Source of the DNA: Hyphomicrobiaceae bacterium
Lineage (GTDB): Bacteria; Pseudomonadota; Alphaproteobacteria; Rhizobiales; Hyphomicrobiaceae
NCBI GenBank assembly: GCA_025359185.1
Contig: JANYHF010000010.1
Location: forward strand, 1 to 35,323
Direction: 5' to 3'
Length of the DNA: 35,323 nt
This document shows, one piece after another, positions 23,615 through 32,521 of this stretch. A program made the position numbers and the translations under genes. Every line of letters begins with the position of its first letter. The stretch's first letter is position 1. The notes under the pieces are model-generated. The model was given only the letters and a program-made list of their open reading frames with translations, made no database searches and was not told where the DNA came from.

Positions 23615-24310
23615 TTGCAGCGCGCGATCAGCAAAACTTTGGCCGTTGGCCTCAAAGGTCTCAATCGCCACTTCAAGCAGGGCGACCGGGATTTGCACAT
23701 TCTACGCGGCGCATCGGCGGAGCTTTACGCGGGCGAGGCCGTGGCGCTGGTCGGGCCATCGGGGTCCGGAAAATCGTCGCTGCTGCATATCGCTGGGCTG
23801 TTGGAAAAACCGGACGCGGGCGAGGTGATCATCGGCGGGCGCGATTGTGTCGCTCTGTCGGATCGCGAGCGGACCCGCGTGCGGCGGAGCCAGATCGGCT
23901 TCGTTTACCAGTTCCACCATCTGCTGCCAGAGTTTTCCGCTTTGGAGAATGTCGTCATCCCACAGATGATTCTTGGCTTGACGCGCAAAGAGGCGGCCGT
24001 CCGTGCCCTCACCTCGCTGACGGCGCTCGGCCTCGGCGAGCGTGCCGACCACCGCCCCGCGCAGATGTCCGGTGGCGAGCAGCAGCGCGTCGCCATCGCC
24101 CGGGCGCTCGCCAATCAGCCCGCCGTGCTACTCGCCGACGAGCCGACCGGCAATCTTGACCCCGAAACCAGCGAGCGCGTGTTCGGCGAGTTGCTCAGCC
24201 TGATCCGCAATTCCGGATTGGCCGCGCTGATCGCCACTCACAACATGGATATCGCCAAGCGCATGGACCGTGTGCTGACGCTCAGGGATGGGTTGCTGTT
24301 GGAGATGTGA
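23615..24310 (+). CDS. lolD: Lipoprotein-releasing system ATP-binding protein LolD
   Basis: The 231-residue ATPase has all ABC motifs: Walker [11 protein letters not shown]-loop in [19 protein letters not shown] (the FHHLLPEF stretch is a LolD mark), signature [15 protein letters not shown], Walker [14 protein letters not shown] and the switch histidine in [12 protein letters not shown]. It powers LolE-mediated release of lipoproteins to LolA. The start appears to be TTG at 23615, since no ATG or GTG fits in frame before the first domain strand ([18 protein letters not shown]). It follows lolE by about 205 bp containing a palindromic repeat. Confidence 0.93.
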   Translation: MQRAISKTLAVGLKGLNRHFKQGDRDLHILRGASAELYAGEAVALVGPSGSGKSSLLHIAGLLEKPDAGEVIIGGRDCVALSDRERTRVRRSQIGFVYQFHHLLPEFSALENVVIPQMILGLTRKEAAVRALTSLTALGLGERADHRPAQMSGGEQQRVAIARALANQPAVLLADEPTGNLDPETSERVFGELLSLIRNSGLAALIATHNMDIAKRMDRVLTLRDGLLLEM

Positions 24311-24324
24311 CAACACGTGCCTCC

Positions 24325-24486
24325 GTCATCCTCGGCCCGTGTGCGCCCCTGGCGCATCGCGGGACGGGGACCCAGCACAAAGCTCTGCGCGCAGCACGTC
24401 CCAAGACATCATGCCGCCTACGGCGGAGTCTAGCGCTGGGTCCTCGTGCGACTGCGGGCCAGTGGCCCTCGCCGCACGAGGATGAC
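24325..24486. repeat. Intergenic inverted repeat between lolD and xsc
   Basis: Outer arms GTCATCCTCG and CGAGGATGAC, with inner arms GGGGACCCAGC and GCTGGGTCC, give a nested palindrome of about 160 bp in the space where the two genes converge. It may act as a bidirectional terminator, though no T-run is seen. Confidence 0.7.
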
Positions 24487-24498
24487 GAGGGTGAGCGG

Positions 24499-26250
24499 TT
24501 AAACCACATTCGTATGCTTGTACTTCTCCAGCAGCCGTAGCGGCTTCTTCAGCGCGTCGCGGCGGAAGGGGTCGCCGAGTTCCTGCGTCACCATCACCTC
24601 GATCACCGTGGTCTTGCAGTGCTTTTGCGCTGCACACGCTGCTTCCAGCGCGCCGCCCACGTCCGAGAGCTTGTCGATCACGACGCCTTCCGCGCCCATC
24701 GACCTCGCGATGCCGGCAAAGCTGGGGTTTTCCAGGTTCACGCCGAGGAAGCGATTGGCGTAGAAGTCCACCTGATTCTTTTTCTCTGCGCCCCACTGTT
24801 TGTTGTGAAAGACAACGGCCGTCACCGGGATTTTTTCACGCACGCAAGTGAGGATCTCGCCAAAGCTCATGCCCCAGGCGCCATCGCCGACATAGGCAAC
24901 GGCCGGACGGTCGGGCGCAGCGACCTTGGCGCCGGTGATCGCGGGAAAAGCGTAGCCGCAATTGCCAAAGCTCATGGCCGCGAACATCGAATTGGGCTGC
25001 TTAAAGCGTAGGTATGAGTTGGAGACGGAGCAAATGTTGCCGATGTCGGTCGAGACCATCGCGTTGGCGGGCATCGCCTTTTCCAGTTCACGCAGCATCT
25101 GGCGCGGATGCATGAACTTCGAACCTTTGGCAATGGACTTGGACCAATCATCCGTCTCCATCGTCCAGCCCGTCAGTTCCTTCTCCCAGGCGTCTTTCTG
25201 CGCCTTGATCTCTTTGGCGCGGGCATCTTTGGACGCAGCACCTTCCATCTTGCGGTTGGCCAGCCGGTAGGTCAGCGCCTTGGCCGCCGCCTTGGCATCG
25301 CCACAGACGCCGACCGAGATCTGCTTCACCAGCCCAAGCATCCGGTGGTCGCTATCGACTTGAATGATCTTTGCGTTCGCCGGCCAGTAATCCATGCCGT
25401 GCTGCGGCAGGGTGCCGAACGGCCCGAGGCGAGTCCCCAGGGCCAGTACCACGTCGGCCTGGGCAATCAGCTTCATCGCGGCCTTGGAACCCTGATAGCC
25501 GAGCGGGCCGGTCCATAGCGGATGATCCGATGGGAAACTGTCATTGTGCAGATAGCTATTGACCACGGCAGCACCTAAAGTCTCGGCGAGGTCAACGCAT
25601 TCCTGGACGCCGTTCGACATGATGACGCCGCCGCCCGACACGATCACCGGGAACTTGGCCTTGGCCAGCAGGTCCGCCGCCTCATCCAGGCTCTCGTCGG
25701 CGCCGGGGCCGCGACGGATGATTTTTGGCACGGGGATGTCGTAATCGGCCTCGCCATAGAAATTATCGCGCGGCACGTTGAACTGCGCCGGTCCGCGCTC
25801 GCTCATCGCCATGTCGAAACAGCGCGCCAAAAGCTCGGCCATGCGTGGATGCTTGGCGACATGCGCTTGGTACTTTGTGATTTTCGAGAAGATCGGCAGC
25901 TGTTCGGTTTCCTGGAAGCCGCCGAGGCCCATGCCCAGCGAACCCGATTCAGGCGTGATGACCACGACCGGCGAATGCGCCCAATAGGCGGCCGCCGTCG
26001 AGGTCACGAAATTGGTGATGCCTGGCCCGTTCTGCGCAATGCAAACGCCATGCTTTCCTGAAACGCGCGAATACCCGTCCGCCATATGCCCGGCGCCCTG
26101 CTCATGCACCGTCGGGATAAAGCGGATGCCCGCTGCCGGAAACAGGTCCAGCGCGTCCATATAGGCCGAGCCGACAATGCCGAACACGTCCTTGACGCCA
26201 TTGGCCACCAGCGTTTCGACAAAGGCTTCGGAGGCAGACATTTTCGGCAT
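24499..26250 (-). CDS. xsc: Sulfoacetaldehyde acetyltransferase
   Basis: Xsc is the thiamine-diphosphate enzyme that converts sulfoacetaldehyde and phosphate to acetyl phosphate and sulfite. The 583-residue length and sequence fit: MSASEAFVETLVANGVKDVF, the catalytic-Glu region IPTVHEQGAGHMADGYSR, QNGPGITNFVTSTAAAYWAH, and the TPP/Mg site GDGAWGMSFGEILTCVREK followed by FHNKQWGAEKKNQVDFYANR. Xsc is set apart from acetolactate synthase by this last block and by the ITPESGSLGMGLGGFQETEQ stretch. The start is the ATG with GGAG about 10 bp upstream; an ATG three codons on is possible. tpa, ald and a TauR-type gene within 7 kb support the assignment. Phosphotransacetylase, needed to use the product, is not in the window. 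Confidence 0.93.
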   Translation of the reverse strand: MPKMSASEAFVETLVANGVKDVFGIVGSAYMDALDLFPAAGIRFIPTVHEQGAGHMADGYSRVSGKHGVCIAQNGPGITNFVTSTAAAYWAHSPVVVITPESGSLGMGLGGFQETEQLPIFSKITKYQAHVAKHPRMAELLARCFDMAMSERGPAQFNVPRDNFYGEADYDIPVPKIIRRGPGADESLDEAADLLAKAKFPVIVSGGGVIMSNGVQECVDLAETLGAAVVNSYLHNDSFPSDHPLWTGPLGYQGSKAAMKLIAQADVVLALGTRLGPFGTLPQHGMDYWPANAKIIQVDSDHRMLGLVKQISVGVCGDAKAAAKALTYRLANRKMEGAASKDARAKEIKAQKDAWEKELTGWTMETDDWSKSIAKGSKFMHPRQMLRELEKAMPANAMVSTDIGNICSVSNSYLRFKQPNSMFAAMSFGNCGYAFPAITGAKVAAPDRPAVAYVGDGAWGMSFGEILTCVREKIPVTAVVFHNKQWGAEKKNQVDFYANRFLGVNLENPSFAGIARSMGAEGVVIDKLSDVGGALEAACAAQKHCKTTVIEVMVTQELGDPFRRDALKKPLRLLEKYKHTNVV

Positions 26251-26442
26251 CGGCGTGGGCTCCGTGGGAAAGGTTGGTGCTGCCGCCGTTGTAGGGCGTG
26301 GTCTGGCTGCATGTTAGTGCCAGGGAGCGAAGGTCCGGCGTTCCAGGCGTGTTGTATCGCACCGTCTCCCGCCACTTGGACAGTTGCGAAAACACACGAA
26401 ATTTGCGAGCGATCACGTTCAACTTCTGAGGGAACCTTCGAC

Positions 26443-27009
26443 ATGCTCGAAAAACTGTACAAGCCGGAACGCTTGCTCGCCTTCTCCGATGGCATGTTCT
26501 CGATCATCATCACCATCATGGTGCTGGAGCTGAAAGTGCCGCATTCGGCTGAACCGGCAGCGCTGCTGGAGCAATGGCCGATTTTCTTCGCTTATGGCTT
26601 GAGCTTCCTGCAGGCGGGCATCTATTGGGTCAACCATCACTCCATGTTCGCCGAGGCTGAGAAGATCGACAGCCGCATTTTGTGGCTCAACCTGCTGATT
26701 TTATTTGCGTTGTCGTTGATACCGTTCGCCACTGGCTACATGGGCGAGAACCATGCCGCACCGTTTCCGACGGCAGTCTATGCTTTCGTAATGCTGACGC
26801 CGGCGCTGGTGTGGACGCCTTTACATATGGCGATTGCACGGATCAATCCAGGCGAAGGCGACGTCACCCGCGCCGCCGTGCTGAAGGGCTATCTCGCGCT
26901 GGTGCTCTATGCCGCCGCCGTTCCGTTGGCCTACGTCAATCCGGCGATTTCGCTCGTGCTGATCTTGACAGTGGCCGTGATGTACTTCCTGCCGACGCGG
27001 TTTTTCTGA
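26443..27009 (+). CDS. TMEM175/DUF1211-family membrane protein (putative K+ channel)
   Basis: The 188-residue protein opens with the family signature in helix 1: ERLLAFSDGMFSIIITIMVL, matching the R-x-x-AFSDG-x-F-x-IIIT pattern that lines the pore of bacterial TMEM175 channels. Six hydrophobic segments follow, including FFAYGLSFLQAGIYWVNHHS with the conserved W-x-NHH motif. Bacterial members are weakly selective K+ channels as tetramers. I used the internal ATG preceded by GAGGGA. It is divergent from xsc with 192 bp between starts, which should hold both promoters. A role in taurine use is not established; the location may be chance. Confidence 0.85.
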   Translation: MLEKLYKPERLLAFSDGMFSIIITIMVLELKVPHSAEPAALLEQWPIFFAYGLSFLQAGIYWVNHHSMFAEAEKIDSRILWLNLLILFALSLIPFATGYMGENHAAPFPTAVYAFVMLTPALVWTPLHMAIARINPGEGDVTRAAVLKGYLALVLYAAAVPLAYVNPAISLVLILTVAVMYFLPTRFF

Positions 27010-27020
27010 TAGTTACCGTT

Positions 27021-27156
27021 GTCATCCTGGGCCGTGTGCCCAAGATCCATCCAACAGTGAGCTTGGCACGTGGAAAGTGGCTGTGCAGTGCCGCTTGCGT
27101 TTGATGGCAAGTTCAGAATGGGCAGCTCGATGCGTCCTGGGCACGGGGCCTAGGAC
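27021..27156. repeat. Intergenic inverted repeat
   Basis: The left arm TCCTGGGCCGTGTGCCCA and the complement of the right arm TCCTAGGCCCCGTGCCCA match at most positions. It fills the gap between the converging TMEM175-like and cupin genes. Its left arm resembles the left part of the repeat at 24325 (GTCATCCT.GGCC.GTGTGC). Confidence 0.65.
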
Positions 27157-27169
27157 ATTGGCGACGGGC

Positions 27170-27472
27170 CTACTTCAACTCGATCTCGATGAACGAGTAC
27201 TCGCCATCCGTCGCGTTGATGACGTCGTGCTCGACGCCCTCCTGCCGGAAATAGGGCGCACCCGCCTTCATTTCGGCGATGCTGTCGCCCGCCGCGCTCG
27301 CGATCCTGAGTTTGCCGTCTGTCAATGGCACAACCACGTAGTCGTGGCCATGCTTATGCCAGCCAGTATTGTCACCGGGCTTGGCAAAACGCCATTCCCA
27401 GACCGTGACGCGCTCATTGTCGATGAGTTTGGTGCCTTTTGCGGTGCCGGCTGTCATAGGTGCATGCTCCAT
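27170..27472 (-). CDS. Small cupin-domain protein
   Basis: The product of about 100 residues is one cupin barrel. NTGWHKHGHDYVVVPLTDGK is cupin motif 1 with two histidines of the metal site, and YFRQEGVEHDVINATDGEYS with its single His is motif 2. The start is uncertain: ATG at 27472 lies 7 bp after the ald stop, while an ATG five codons in (27457) has GGAG 10 bp upstream. It is cotranscribed with ald by position. Small cupins of this type are seen next to amine and sulfonate catabolic genes, but the substrate is unknown. Confidence 0.8.
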   Translation of the reverse strand: MEHAPMTAGTAKGTKLIDNERVTVWEWRFAKPGDNTGWHKHGHDYVVVPLTDGKLRIASAAGDSIAEMKAGAPYFRQEGVEHDVINATDGEYSFIEIELK

Positions 27473-27479
27473 TTTTTCG

Positions 27480-28601
27480 CTAAGCCGCCAGAGCTTTGCG
27501 CGGATCCACATAGGTGTAGCCAAGATCTTTGGCGACGGCCTCATAGGTAACCTTCCCTTTACAGACATTGAGCCCTGCCAGCAGGTGCGGGTTGTCTGTC
27601 AACGCCTTCGTGACGCCCTTGTCGGCGATCTGCAAAGCGAGGGGTAGTGTTACGTTGTTGAGCGCGTAAGTAGATGTGCGGGCCACGCCGCCCGGCATGT
27701 TGGCGACGCAATAGTGGATGACGCCGTCGACCACATAAGTCGGCTCGGCATGGGTCGTGGCCTTGGAGGTCTCGGCGCAACCACCCTGGTCGATGGCCAC
27801 GTCCACGAGCACGGAGCCGGGTTTCCAATCCTTCAACATCCTCTTGGTGACGAGCTTGGGTGCCGCTGCACCCGGAATGAGCACTCCACCGATAACGAGG
27901 TCCGCGCCCGCGCATTCCTCCTCGACCGCCCCTTGTGTCGAATAAAGTGTTTTCAGGCCGGTGCCGAAGCGGGCGACCAGCTCTTCCATACGGTCGGGAC
28001 TTTTCTCGATGATGACAACATCCGCGCCCATGCCGATGGCGATTGCCGCCGCATTGGTGCCGACGACGCCGCCGCCGAGAATGACAACCTTTGCGGGGGC
28101 CACACCCGGCACGCCACCCAGCAGCATGCCGCGCCCGCCTTGCGCCTTTTCGAGGCAATGCGCACCCGACTGAATCGACATGCGCCCGGCGACCTGGGAC
28201 ATCGGGGCCAGCAGCGGCAGCGACCCGAGGCGAGGTCCCGTGACGGTCTCATAGGCGATGCAAATAGCGCCAGATTTCACGAGGTCCTTGGTCTGCTCGG
28301 GATCGGGGGCTAGGTGCAAGTAGGTGTAAAGGATTTGCCCCTCGCGCAGCATCGCCCGCTCGGCGGCCTGCGGCTCCTTCACCTTCACGATCATCTCGGC
28401 CTTGGCGAAGATTTCGGCAGCGCTGTCGTGCAGCGTGGCGCCTGCCTTCTCATAGTCGGCATCCATCGCACCGATGCCGAGCCCTGCGCCCTTTTGCACC
28501 ATCACCTTATGGCCGTGCATCACCGCTTCGCGCACGCTCACCGGAGTCATGCCGACGCGATATTCGTGGTTTTTGATTTCCTTCGGAACGCCGATCAGCA
28601 T
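27480..28601 (-). CDS. ald: Alanine dehydrogenase
   Basis: Ald oxidises L-alanine with NAD+ to pyruvate and ammonium. In taurine degradation it regenerates the pyruvate used by Tpa. The 373-residue protein starts MLIGVPKEIKNHEYRVGMTP, the family opening with the catalytic-region K and R; the active-site His region appears in LYTYLHLAPD, and the Rossmann fold in VVILGGGVVGTNAAAIAIGM then GADVVIIEKS. DVAIDQGGCAETSKATTHAE and VANMPGGVARTSTYALNN complete the signature. The gene ends in TAG, followed at once by the cupin gene. A palindrome ATGTGATCACAT lies about 35 bp upstream of the start. Confidence 0.95.
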   Translation of the reverse strand: MLIGVPKEIKNHEYRVGMTPVSVREAVMHGHKVMVQKGAGLGIGAMDADYEKAGATLHDSAAEIFAKAEMIVKVKEPQAAERAMLREGQILYTYLHLAPDPEQTKDLVKSGAICIAYETVTGPRLGSLPLLAPMSQVAGRMSIQSGAHCLEKAQGGRGMLLGGVPGVAPAKVVILGGGVVGTNAAAIAIGMGADVVIIEKSPDRMEELVARFGTGLKTLYSTQGAVEEECAGADLVIGGVLIPGAAAPKLVTKRMLKDWKPGSVLVDVAIDQGGCAETSKATTHAEPTYVVDGVIHYCVANMPGGVARTSTYALNNVTLPLALQIADKGVTKALTDNPHLLAGLNVCKGKVTYEAVAKDLGYTYVDPRKALAA

Positions 28602-28635
28602 GGCAAAAGCTCCCTGGTCACGCGGAAAGCGCGTG

Positions 28636-28647
28636 ATGTGATCACAT
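28636..28647. promoter_or_regulatory. Candidate operator upstream of ald
   Basis: ATGTGATCACAT is a perfect 12-bp palindrome about 35 bp upstream of the ald start, in the 79-bp gap between ald and the regulator's stop codon. The position suits a regulator site overlapping the promoter. The protein that would bind is not known; MocR proteins generally prefer direct repeats. Confidence 0.4.
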
Positions 28648-28680
28648 TAACATGACTTGGGGGTAGGCGTCACCTTGGCC

Positions 28681-30207
28681 TCAGGGTAGCGCCAGGGTTC
28701 CGCGTCGCGAGGTGCCAGGGTGCTTGTCTGCAAGTGACCGCGCCTCGCGACTGCCAATCAGCCGCGCCAGCACCTTAATGCCGTCCTCGATGCGGGCACC
28801 GTCGATAGAGGAAAAGCCGAGGCGGAAGCAGTTGCGTTTGGTCGCGCCAGCAAAAAACACACTGCCGGCTTCGATCACGACGCCCTCGGCCAGCGCCGCC
28901 ACCGCAAGAGGGTCTGCGTCCAGCCCTGCCGGGCCATGCAGCCAGACGCTGGAACCGCCGTGGCTTGGCATCCGGGTCAGCATTGGCAGATGCCGTTCGA
29001 TGGCTTCTCCGATGATGCGCCAGCGCTCGGCATAGGTGCGGCGCAGCTTCAGGATCATGGCGTCGTGGTGGCCCAGTTGCAGGAACAGCGCGGCCGTTCG
29101 CTGGCTATTGTTGGGGGGATGGCGGACCATCAGACGGCGCAATGCCCGCGCCTCGGCGATCAGCTCGGGCGGCCCAACGAGGTAGCCCAGACGCAACCCT
29201 GGGAACACCGTTTTGGACAGGCTGCCGACGTAAAGCACCCGGCCGTCGCGATCGAGCGATTTCAGGGCTGGCAGCGGCGCGCAGACATAGTTAGTCTCGA
29301 ACTCGTAGTCGTCTTCGATGATGACGAAATCCTGCTCGCGCGCTTTCTCAAGAAGGGCAAGGCGGCGGGCTTCTGTCATGGTGACAGTGGTCGGCGCCTG
29401 GTGGCTGGGCGTGGCGTACACCAGATCGCAACCGTCGAGCCGTTCATCCGTAATCAACCCATCACCATCGACGGGGATCGGCATGACGCGGCCGGCCGCC
29501 AGCGAGAAGATATTGCGCACGTCGGGATAGCCGGGGTCTTCCACGGCAACCGTGGTTTGCCGCGTCACGAGCAAAGCCGACAGCAGATAGAGCGCGTGCT
29601 GAGCGCCGACAGTGATGAGAATTTCGTTCTCGCCCGCCATCACGCCACGGCGCGGCAGCAGGCGCGTCCGGATCTGCTCGACCAACATCGGATCGTCGGC
29701 GGCGTGGTGGTCGGAGGCCCAATCCTCCAGCCAGCGGCGGCCGAGCGCCTGGCGTGCGCAATCGCGCCATTCGGCGATGGGGAAGAGGGCCACATCCACT
29801 TGGCCGTAAATGAAGGGATACGGGTACTTCGCCCAATTCTCAGGTTTTTCGACGTTCACCTGCGTACCGGGCGACACGGCGAGGCGCGAGACCCAATCAA
29901 CTTTGCGGCCGCCGGTGCTGGCAGCGGCACGGCGTGGCGTCGGCTGCGCGGTTTCCAACGTGGCGCGGTTGACATAGTAGCCGCTACGCTCTTTGCCAGC
30001 CAGAAACCCGTCATCGACCAGCGATTGGTAGGCCAGCGTCACCGTATTGCGCGACACTTTCAGATCGCGTGCCAGCGCCCGGCTCGATGGCATCCGGTCG
30101 CCCTCGGGCAGCTGGCCGCCAACAATCGCCGTCACAATCTTCTCGCGGATCTGCGCCTGCAAGCTCGTTGGAGCTGTCGGCTGGAGGTGAAACAGCAGAT
30201 CGCGCAT
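28681..30207 (-). CDS. tauR: MocR-family transcriptional regulator, TauR type
   Basis: The 508-residue protein fuses an N-terminal GntR winged HTH (SLQAQIREKIVTAIVGGQLP, MPSSRALARDLKVSRNTVTL, GFLAGKERSGYYV) to an aminotransferase-I-like domain. The PLP-binding lysine is in YVGSLSKTVFPGLRLGYLV, and FVIIEDDYEFETN supplies the cofactor Asp. Proteins of this type sense an amine through PLP; TauR activates taurine genes. Placing it divergent from tpa and upstream of ald supports the TauR reading, though PdxR or GabR-like roles cannot be excluded from sequence alone. I chose the ATG at 30205-30207 with GGAG upstream; the longer frame adds 54 unlikely residues. Confidence 0.85.
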   Translation of the reverse strand: MRDLLFHLQPTAPTSLQAQIREKIVTAIVGGQLPEGDRMPSSRALARDLKVSRNTVTLAYQSLVDDGFLAGKERSGYYVNRATLETAQPTPRRAAASTGGRKVDWVSRLAVSPGTQVNVEKPENWAKYPYPFIYGQVDVALFPIAEWRDCARQALGRRWLEDWASDHHAADDPMLVEQIRTRLLPRRGVMAGENEILITVGAQHALYLLSALLVTRQTTVAVEDPGYPDVRNIFSLAAGRVMPIPVDGDGLITDERLDGCDLVYATPSHQAPTTVTMTEARRLALLEKAREQDFVIIEDDYEFETNYVCAPLPALKSLDRDGRVLYVGSLSKTVFPGLRLGYLVGPPELIAEARALRRLMVRHPPNNSQRTAALFLQLGHHDAMILKLRRTYAERWRIIGEAIERHLPMLTRMPSHGGSSVWLHGPAGLDADPLAVAALAEGVVIEAGSVFFAGATKRNCFRLGFSSIDGARIEDGIKVLARLIGSREARSLADKHPGTSRRGTLALP

Positions 30208-30278
30208 CAGGGTCGCACTCCGGTGCAATGGCTGGCCCCAAGTATCGTAAAGCTGTGGCTCTAGGTTGGGTCCAGACA

Positions 30279-30297
30279 CACAGTTATCCTGCACAGT
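30279..30297. promoter_or_regulatory. Candidate direct repeat in the tauR-tpa intergenic region
   Basis: The 185-bp gap between the divergent tauR and tpa starts contains CACAGT at 30279 and again at 30292, 13 bp apart. MocR regulators commonly bind direct repeats in such shared promoters, so this is a reasonable but weak candidate. Confidence 0.25.
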
Positions 30298-30392
30298 GGG
30301 ACATGGCAAGTGTGCGCAGCACCAGCTTGCCAACTGCGCAAACCGGGCCTTAACGTTGCCCCAATCCATTCCCTCAGAGGAGCCGCCGTTTC

Positions 30393-31727
30393 ATGCCCGC
30401 CACCGCCACCAAGGTCACCGCCAACTCACTCGAAGAGCACTGGATGCCGTTCTCGCAAAACCGCGAGTTCAAGCAGAACCCGCGCCTGGTGGTGAAGAGT
30501 GAGGGCATGTACCTCTGGGACCACAAGGGCGGCAAGGTTGTTGACGGCTCTTCCTCGCTGTTCAACGTGCCTTGCGGGCATGGCCGCAAGGAAATCGCCG
30601 AGGCAGTCTACGCGCAGCTGCAGCAAAATGACTACACCGCGCCCTTCCAACTCGGCCATCCCGGAGCGTTTGCGCTTGCCAAGGAAGTGACAAAGCTGAC
30701 GCCAAAGGGCATAGATCATGTGTTCTTCTGCAATTCGGGATCAGAGTCCATCGATACGGCCATCAAGATGGTGATGGCCTATCACGCGGCGCGCGGCGAC
30801 CATAAGCGCCACCGCTTCGTTTCGCGTGAACGCGCCTATCACGGCGTCAATATCGGCGGCGTATCGCTGTCAGGCATGGTGCGTAACCGCGAGACGTTCC
30901 CGGGCGTGATGCCCTACGTCAATCTGATGCGGCACACCCATATCCCTGAGAACAAGTTCCAGCGCGGCCAGGGCGAACACGGCGGCGTCGATCTCGCCAA
31001 CGATCTTGAGCGGATCGCGCTCACTTATGGCGCGGGCACCATTGCTGCCGTGTTCGTCGAGCCGGTCGCCGGCTCCACCGGCTGCCTCGTGCCGCCCAAA
31101 GGCTACCTCGAACGCCTGCGCGAAATCTGCGACAAGCACGGCATTCTCCTGGTGTACGATGAGGTCATCACCGGCTTCGGCCGCATCGGTGCGAATTTCG
31201 CCGGCCAGGCCTTCGGTGTGACGCCAGACATCATGACCATGGCCAAGGCGATCACCAACGGCGCGCAGCCTATGGGCGCCGTCGCGGTTAAGGACGAGAT
31301 CTACGACACCATCGTCGAGAAGGCGCCGGCAGGCATGATCGAGTTCTTCCACGGCTACACCTATTCGGCGCATCCGGCCGCCTGCGCGGCAGGGCTGGCG
31401 ACGATGGAGATCTACAACCGCGAGAAATTGTTCGAGAAGGCGGCGGCACTCTCGCCCTATTTCCTCGACAAGATCTGGGGCCTGAAGGATATCGAAATGG
31501 TCACAGATATCCGTGGCATCGGCTTGATGGCGGCGGTGGACCTGAAGCCCGGCAAGGCACCGGGTCAGCGCGGCAACGAGTTGCAGAAGCAGATGTTCTG
31601 GAACGGCCTGCACATCAAGTGGACCGGCGACACGGCGATTATCGCGCCGCCGTTCGTGGCCGAGAAATCGCATATAGACGAGATCGTGGAGAAATTCCGG
31701 GCGACGCTGAAGGGGTTTAGGGATTAG
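30393..31727 (+). CDS. tpa: Taurine-pyruvate aminotransferase
   Basis: A 444-residue class III aminotransferase of the omega-amino-acid:pyruvate group. Key sites are the start EEHWMPFSQNREFKQNPRLV, the cofactor loop FCNSGSESIDTAIKMVMAYH, RERAYHGVNIGGVSLSGM, the PLP-ring Asp in LLVYDEVITGFGRIG and the Schiff-base Lys in MTMAKAITNGAQPMG. Related enzymes also use beta-alanine or other amines, so sequence alone does not fix the substrate. The nearby xsc, ald and TauR-type gene make taurine the best inference: taurine plus pyruvate gives sulfoacetaldehyde plus alanine. The start follows TCAGAGGAGCCGCCGTTTC. A terminator hairpin lies 31 bp past the TAG. Confidence 0.88.
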   Translation: MPATATKVTANSLEEHWMPFSQNREFKQNPRLVVKSEGMYLWDHKGGKVVDGSSSLFNVPCGHGRKEIAEAVYAQLQQNDYTAPFQLGHPGAFALAKEVTKLTPKGIDHVFFCNSGSESIDTAIKMVMAYHAARGDHKRHRFVSRERAYHGVNIGGVSLSGMVRNRETFPGVMPYVNLMRHTHIPENKFQRGQGEHGGVDLANDLERIALTYGAGTIAAVFVEPVAGSTGCLVPPKGYLERLREICDKHGILLVYDEVITGFGRIGANFAGQAFGVTPDIMTMAKAITNGAQPMGAVAVKDEIYDTIVEKAPAGMIEFFHGYTYSAHPAACAAGLATMEIYNREKLFEKAAALSPYFLDKIWGLKDIEMVTDIRGIGLMAAVDLKPGKAPGQRGNELQKQMFWNGLHIKWTGDTAIIAPPFVAEKSHIDEIVEKFRATLKGFRD

Positions 31728-31757
31728 GGGCGGGTCTTCAGTAAAAGATGCAAATGC

Positions 31758-31782
31758 GAAGGGCGCCTCGATGGCGCCCTTC
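31758..31782. terminator. Bidirectional terminator hairpin between tpa and the phosphatase gene
   Basis: A perfect 10-bp stem GAAGGGCGCC/GGCGCCCTTC with a 5-base loop lies between the converging genes, 31 bp from each stop codon. T-runs on either side are weak, so termination strength is uncertain. Confidence 0.65.
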
Positions 31783-31813
31783 CTGGTTTCCGGCCTCAGA
31801 GCCGACGGGAGAA

Positions 31814-32521
31814 TTACATCCCCATCGCCTTCCTCAGCTCGGCCTTGGCCGGCTCGAAGTCCTTCTGGAATTCCGCGTTCTGCGCGACGGCTTGGGCGAG
31901 CAGCGCTCCGGCGGTATAGGCTGCATCCAGATCGCTGCGATAATGCACGCCGACGATCATGCGGCTCCAGGAATATTCCTTGATGCGCGCGAACAGTTCA
32001 ACCTTCTTTTCTGGCAGCATCTTGATCAGTACCAGGCCTGTCGCAGTTCCGTTAGTACCGTGACCGGACGGATAGGCGCCCGATTTCGACAGCTCAATCA
32101 ATGGCTTGATCTGGTCGTTGACCAACGGCGGACGTTTGCGGCCGAAGCCCTTCTTGGCCGGGGTCGTGATTTCGTCCTCAGTATCGACTACGCGCTGGAT
32201 CAGCGCATAGGTCAGTGGGATCTGCTCTTTGCTGAGCTTCACGCCCATACCGGCGAGGAACGCGACGACATTTTCCTCGTCATCGGCGATAGCGAGCTTT
32301 TTGCGCTCCTCGGTGGCTGACTTCATCAGCGAAATGACCTCTTCCAACTCTGCTTTGGTCTGGGCCGAATCCGGGGCGGGCGGCGGCGGCAAAAGATCGA
32401 GCAAGGGGACGGCGTCACCCTTGAAATAGGGATGCGCGTCTTCGGCGAAGGCGGGCACTGCGAACAGGGAAGCGGCGAGCGCGGCGGCTCCGATTAGCGT
32501 CCTGCGGTTGATAGCAAGCAT
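31814..32521 (-). CDS. PAP2-superfamily class A acid phosphatase
   Basis: The 235-residue protein has all three PAP2 catalytic motifs: K-x6-RP in KKGFGRKRPP, PSGH in GAYPSGHGTNGTA, and SR-x5-H-x3-D in SRMIVGVHYRSDLDAAY. With its length and periplasmic signal it fits the class A non-specific acid phosphatases (PhoN type) that hydrolyse phosphomonoesters. The N-terminus MLAINRRTLIGAAALAASLF ends in PAFA and has a twin-arginine pair, so Tat export is possible. I chose the second of two adjacent ATGs, 6 bp after AGGAG. It is convergent with tpa and divergent from the flavoprotein gene. Confidence 0.88.
   Translation of the reverse strand: MLAINRRTLIGAAALAASLFAVPAFAEDAHPYFKGDAVPLLDLLPPPPAPDSAQTKAELEEVISLMKSATEERKKLAIADDEENVVAFLAGMGVKLSKEQIPLTYALIQRVVDTEDEITTPAKKGFGRKRPPLVNDQIKPLIELSKSGAYPSGHGTNGTATGLVLIKMLPEKKVELFARIKEYSWSRMIVGVHYRSDLDAAYTAGALLAQAVAQNAEFQKDFEPAKAELRKAMGM

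Noticed and set aside
28936-30264. A 442-residue plus-strand ORF
   Set aside because: It is the antisense shadow of the MocR-type regulator gene in GC-rich DNA.
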